Below the pieces are notes generated by a model. It was not told the DNA's origin and made no database searches. It saw only the letters and a list, made by a program, of their open reading frames with translations. This document shows, in pieces, positions 63,893 to 64,000 of a DNA stretch of 64,000 bases. The stretch's first letter is position 1, and each line of letters begins with the position of its first letter. The translations under genes were made by a program, and so were the position numbers. The stretch covers positions 38,372 to 102,371 of the forward strand of contig CAVOQV010000013.1 of NCBI GenBank assembly GCA_963698435.1, written 5' to 3'. Source of the stretch: Sva-07 sp963698435 (lineage in GTDB: Bacteria; Actinomycetota; Acidimicrobiia; Acidimicrobiales; Ilumatobacteraceae).

Positions 63893-64000
63893 AACAGCGA
63901 ACCGGGGCCGTGCCTACAACGCTGTCAGACGGGTGTTGACCAGGACAAATGTGGTCGATGAACATCCGCGACGCAGGCTGAAGCCTTTCCGGGGTCCTTC

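Overview
The window is high-GC actinobacterial chromosome. The gene content points to the class Acidimicrobiia, an Ilumatobacter-like organism. Supporting signs are a dnaK-grpE-dnaJ-hspR operon with a HAIR operator, the GlgE/trehalose alpha-glucan pathway with a fused TreS-maltokinase, many TANNNT-then-ATG leaderless gene starts, and a MoxR/DUF58/transglutaminase-like/Ig-repeat/FtsK-like cluster. The assignment is inferred from gene content and codon usage, not from a marker-gene tree.

Layout. 0-5 kb: the end of an HSL-type hydrolase, a Snf2 helicase and its SWIM zinc-finger partner. 5-18 kb: a probable envelope or secretion-like cluster made of MoxR ATPase, DUF58, a membrane transglutaminase-like protein that has lost its catalytic Cys and His, a divergently read giant Ig/cadherin-repeat protein with a poly-Thr tail, an EssC-like FtsK/SpoIIIE protein without Walker A motifs, and an unrecognised protein. 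This stretch carries many single-base frame breaks. 18-22 kb: the heat-shock operon on the minus strand. 22-28 kb: a minus-strand run of cytidine deaminase, galE (one frame break), NUDIX hydrolase, SLC13 permease and M14 carboxypeptidase. 28-32.6 kb: alpha/beta hydrolase, phosphoglycerate mutase, a cyclic-nucleotide-binding protein and a membrane-anchored Fe-S oxidoreductase.

32.8-48.2 kb is an alpha-glucan/trehalose locus: glgX-glgE-treS/pep2-malQ-glgB-treZ, each joined to the next by an ATGA stop/start overlap, facing a convergent treY. TreS makes maltose from trehalose, the maltokinase part makes maltose-1-phosphate, GlgE polymerises it, GlgB branches it, GlgX and MalQ trim and recycle it, and TreY/TreZ turn glucan back into trehalose, so the whole cycle is encoded together. 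A related palindrome lies at each end of this operon.

48-54.7 kb: an amidohydrolase, a polytopic membrane protein, a DEAD-box RNA helicase (the last two preceded by nearly the same 41-bp promoter element), dCTP deaminase, a ferredoxin with an Asp in place of one cluster Cys, and tRNA-Gly(CCC). 54.9-64 kb looks more accessory: a serine-hydrolase lipoprotein behind a perfect 21-bp palindrome, a 1731-residue protein joining a BTAD regulator, a pseudokinase, a STAND-type NTPase, a membrane helix and a propeller-like domain, then an XRE/DUF6036 pair and a HigB/HigA-like toxin-antitoxin pair with indels.

A caution for the reader: several genes (DUF58, the Ig protein, the FtsK-like gene and its downstream neighbour, galE, higB, higA) become normal family members only after correcting one-base insertions or deletions. 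I regard most of these as consensus errors in the assembly, but I cannot prove it from this sequence.
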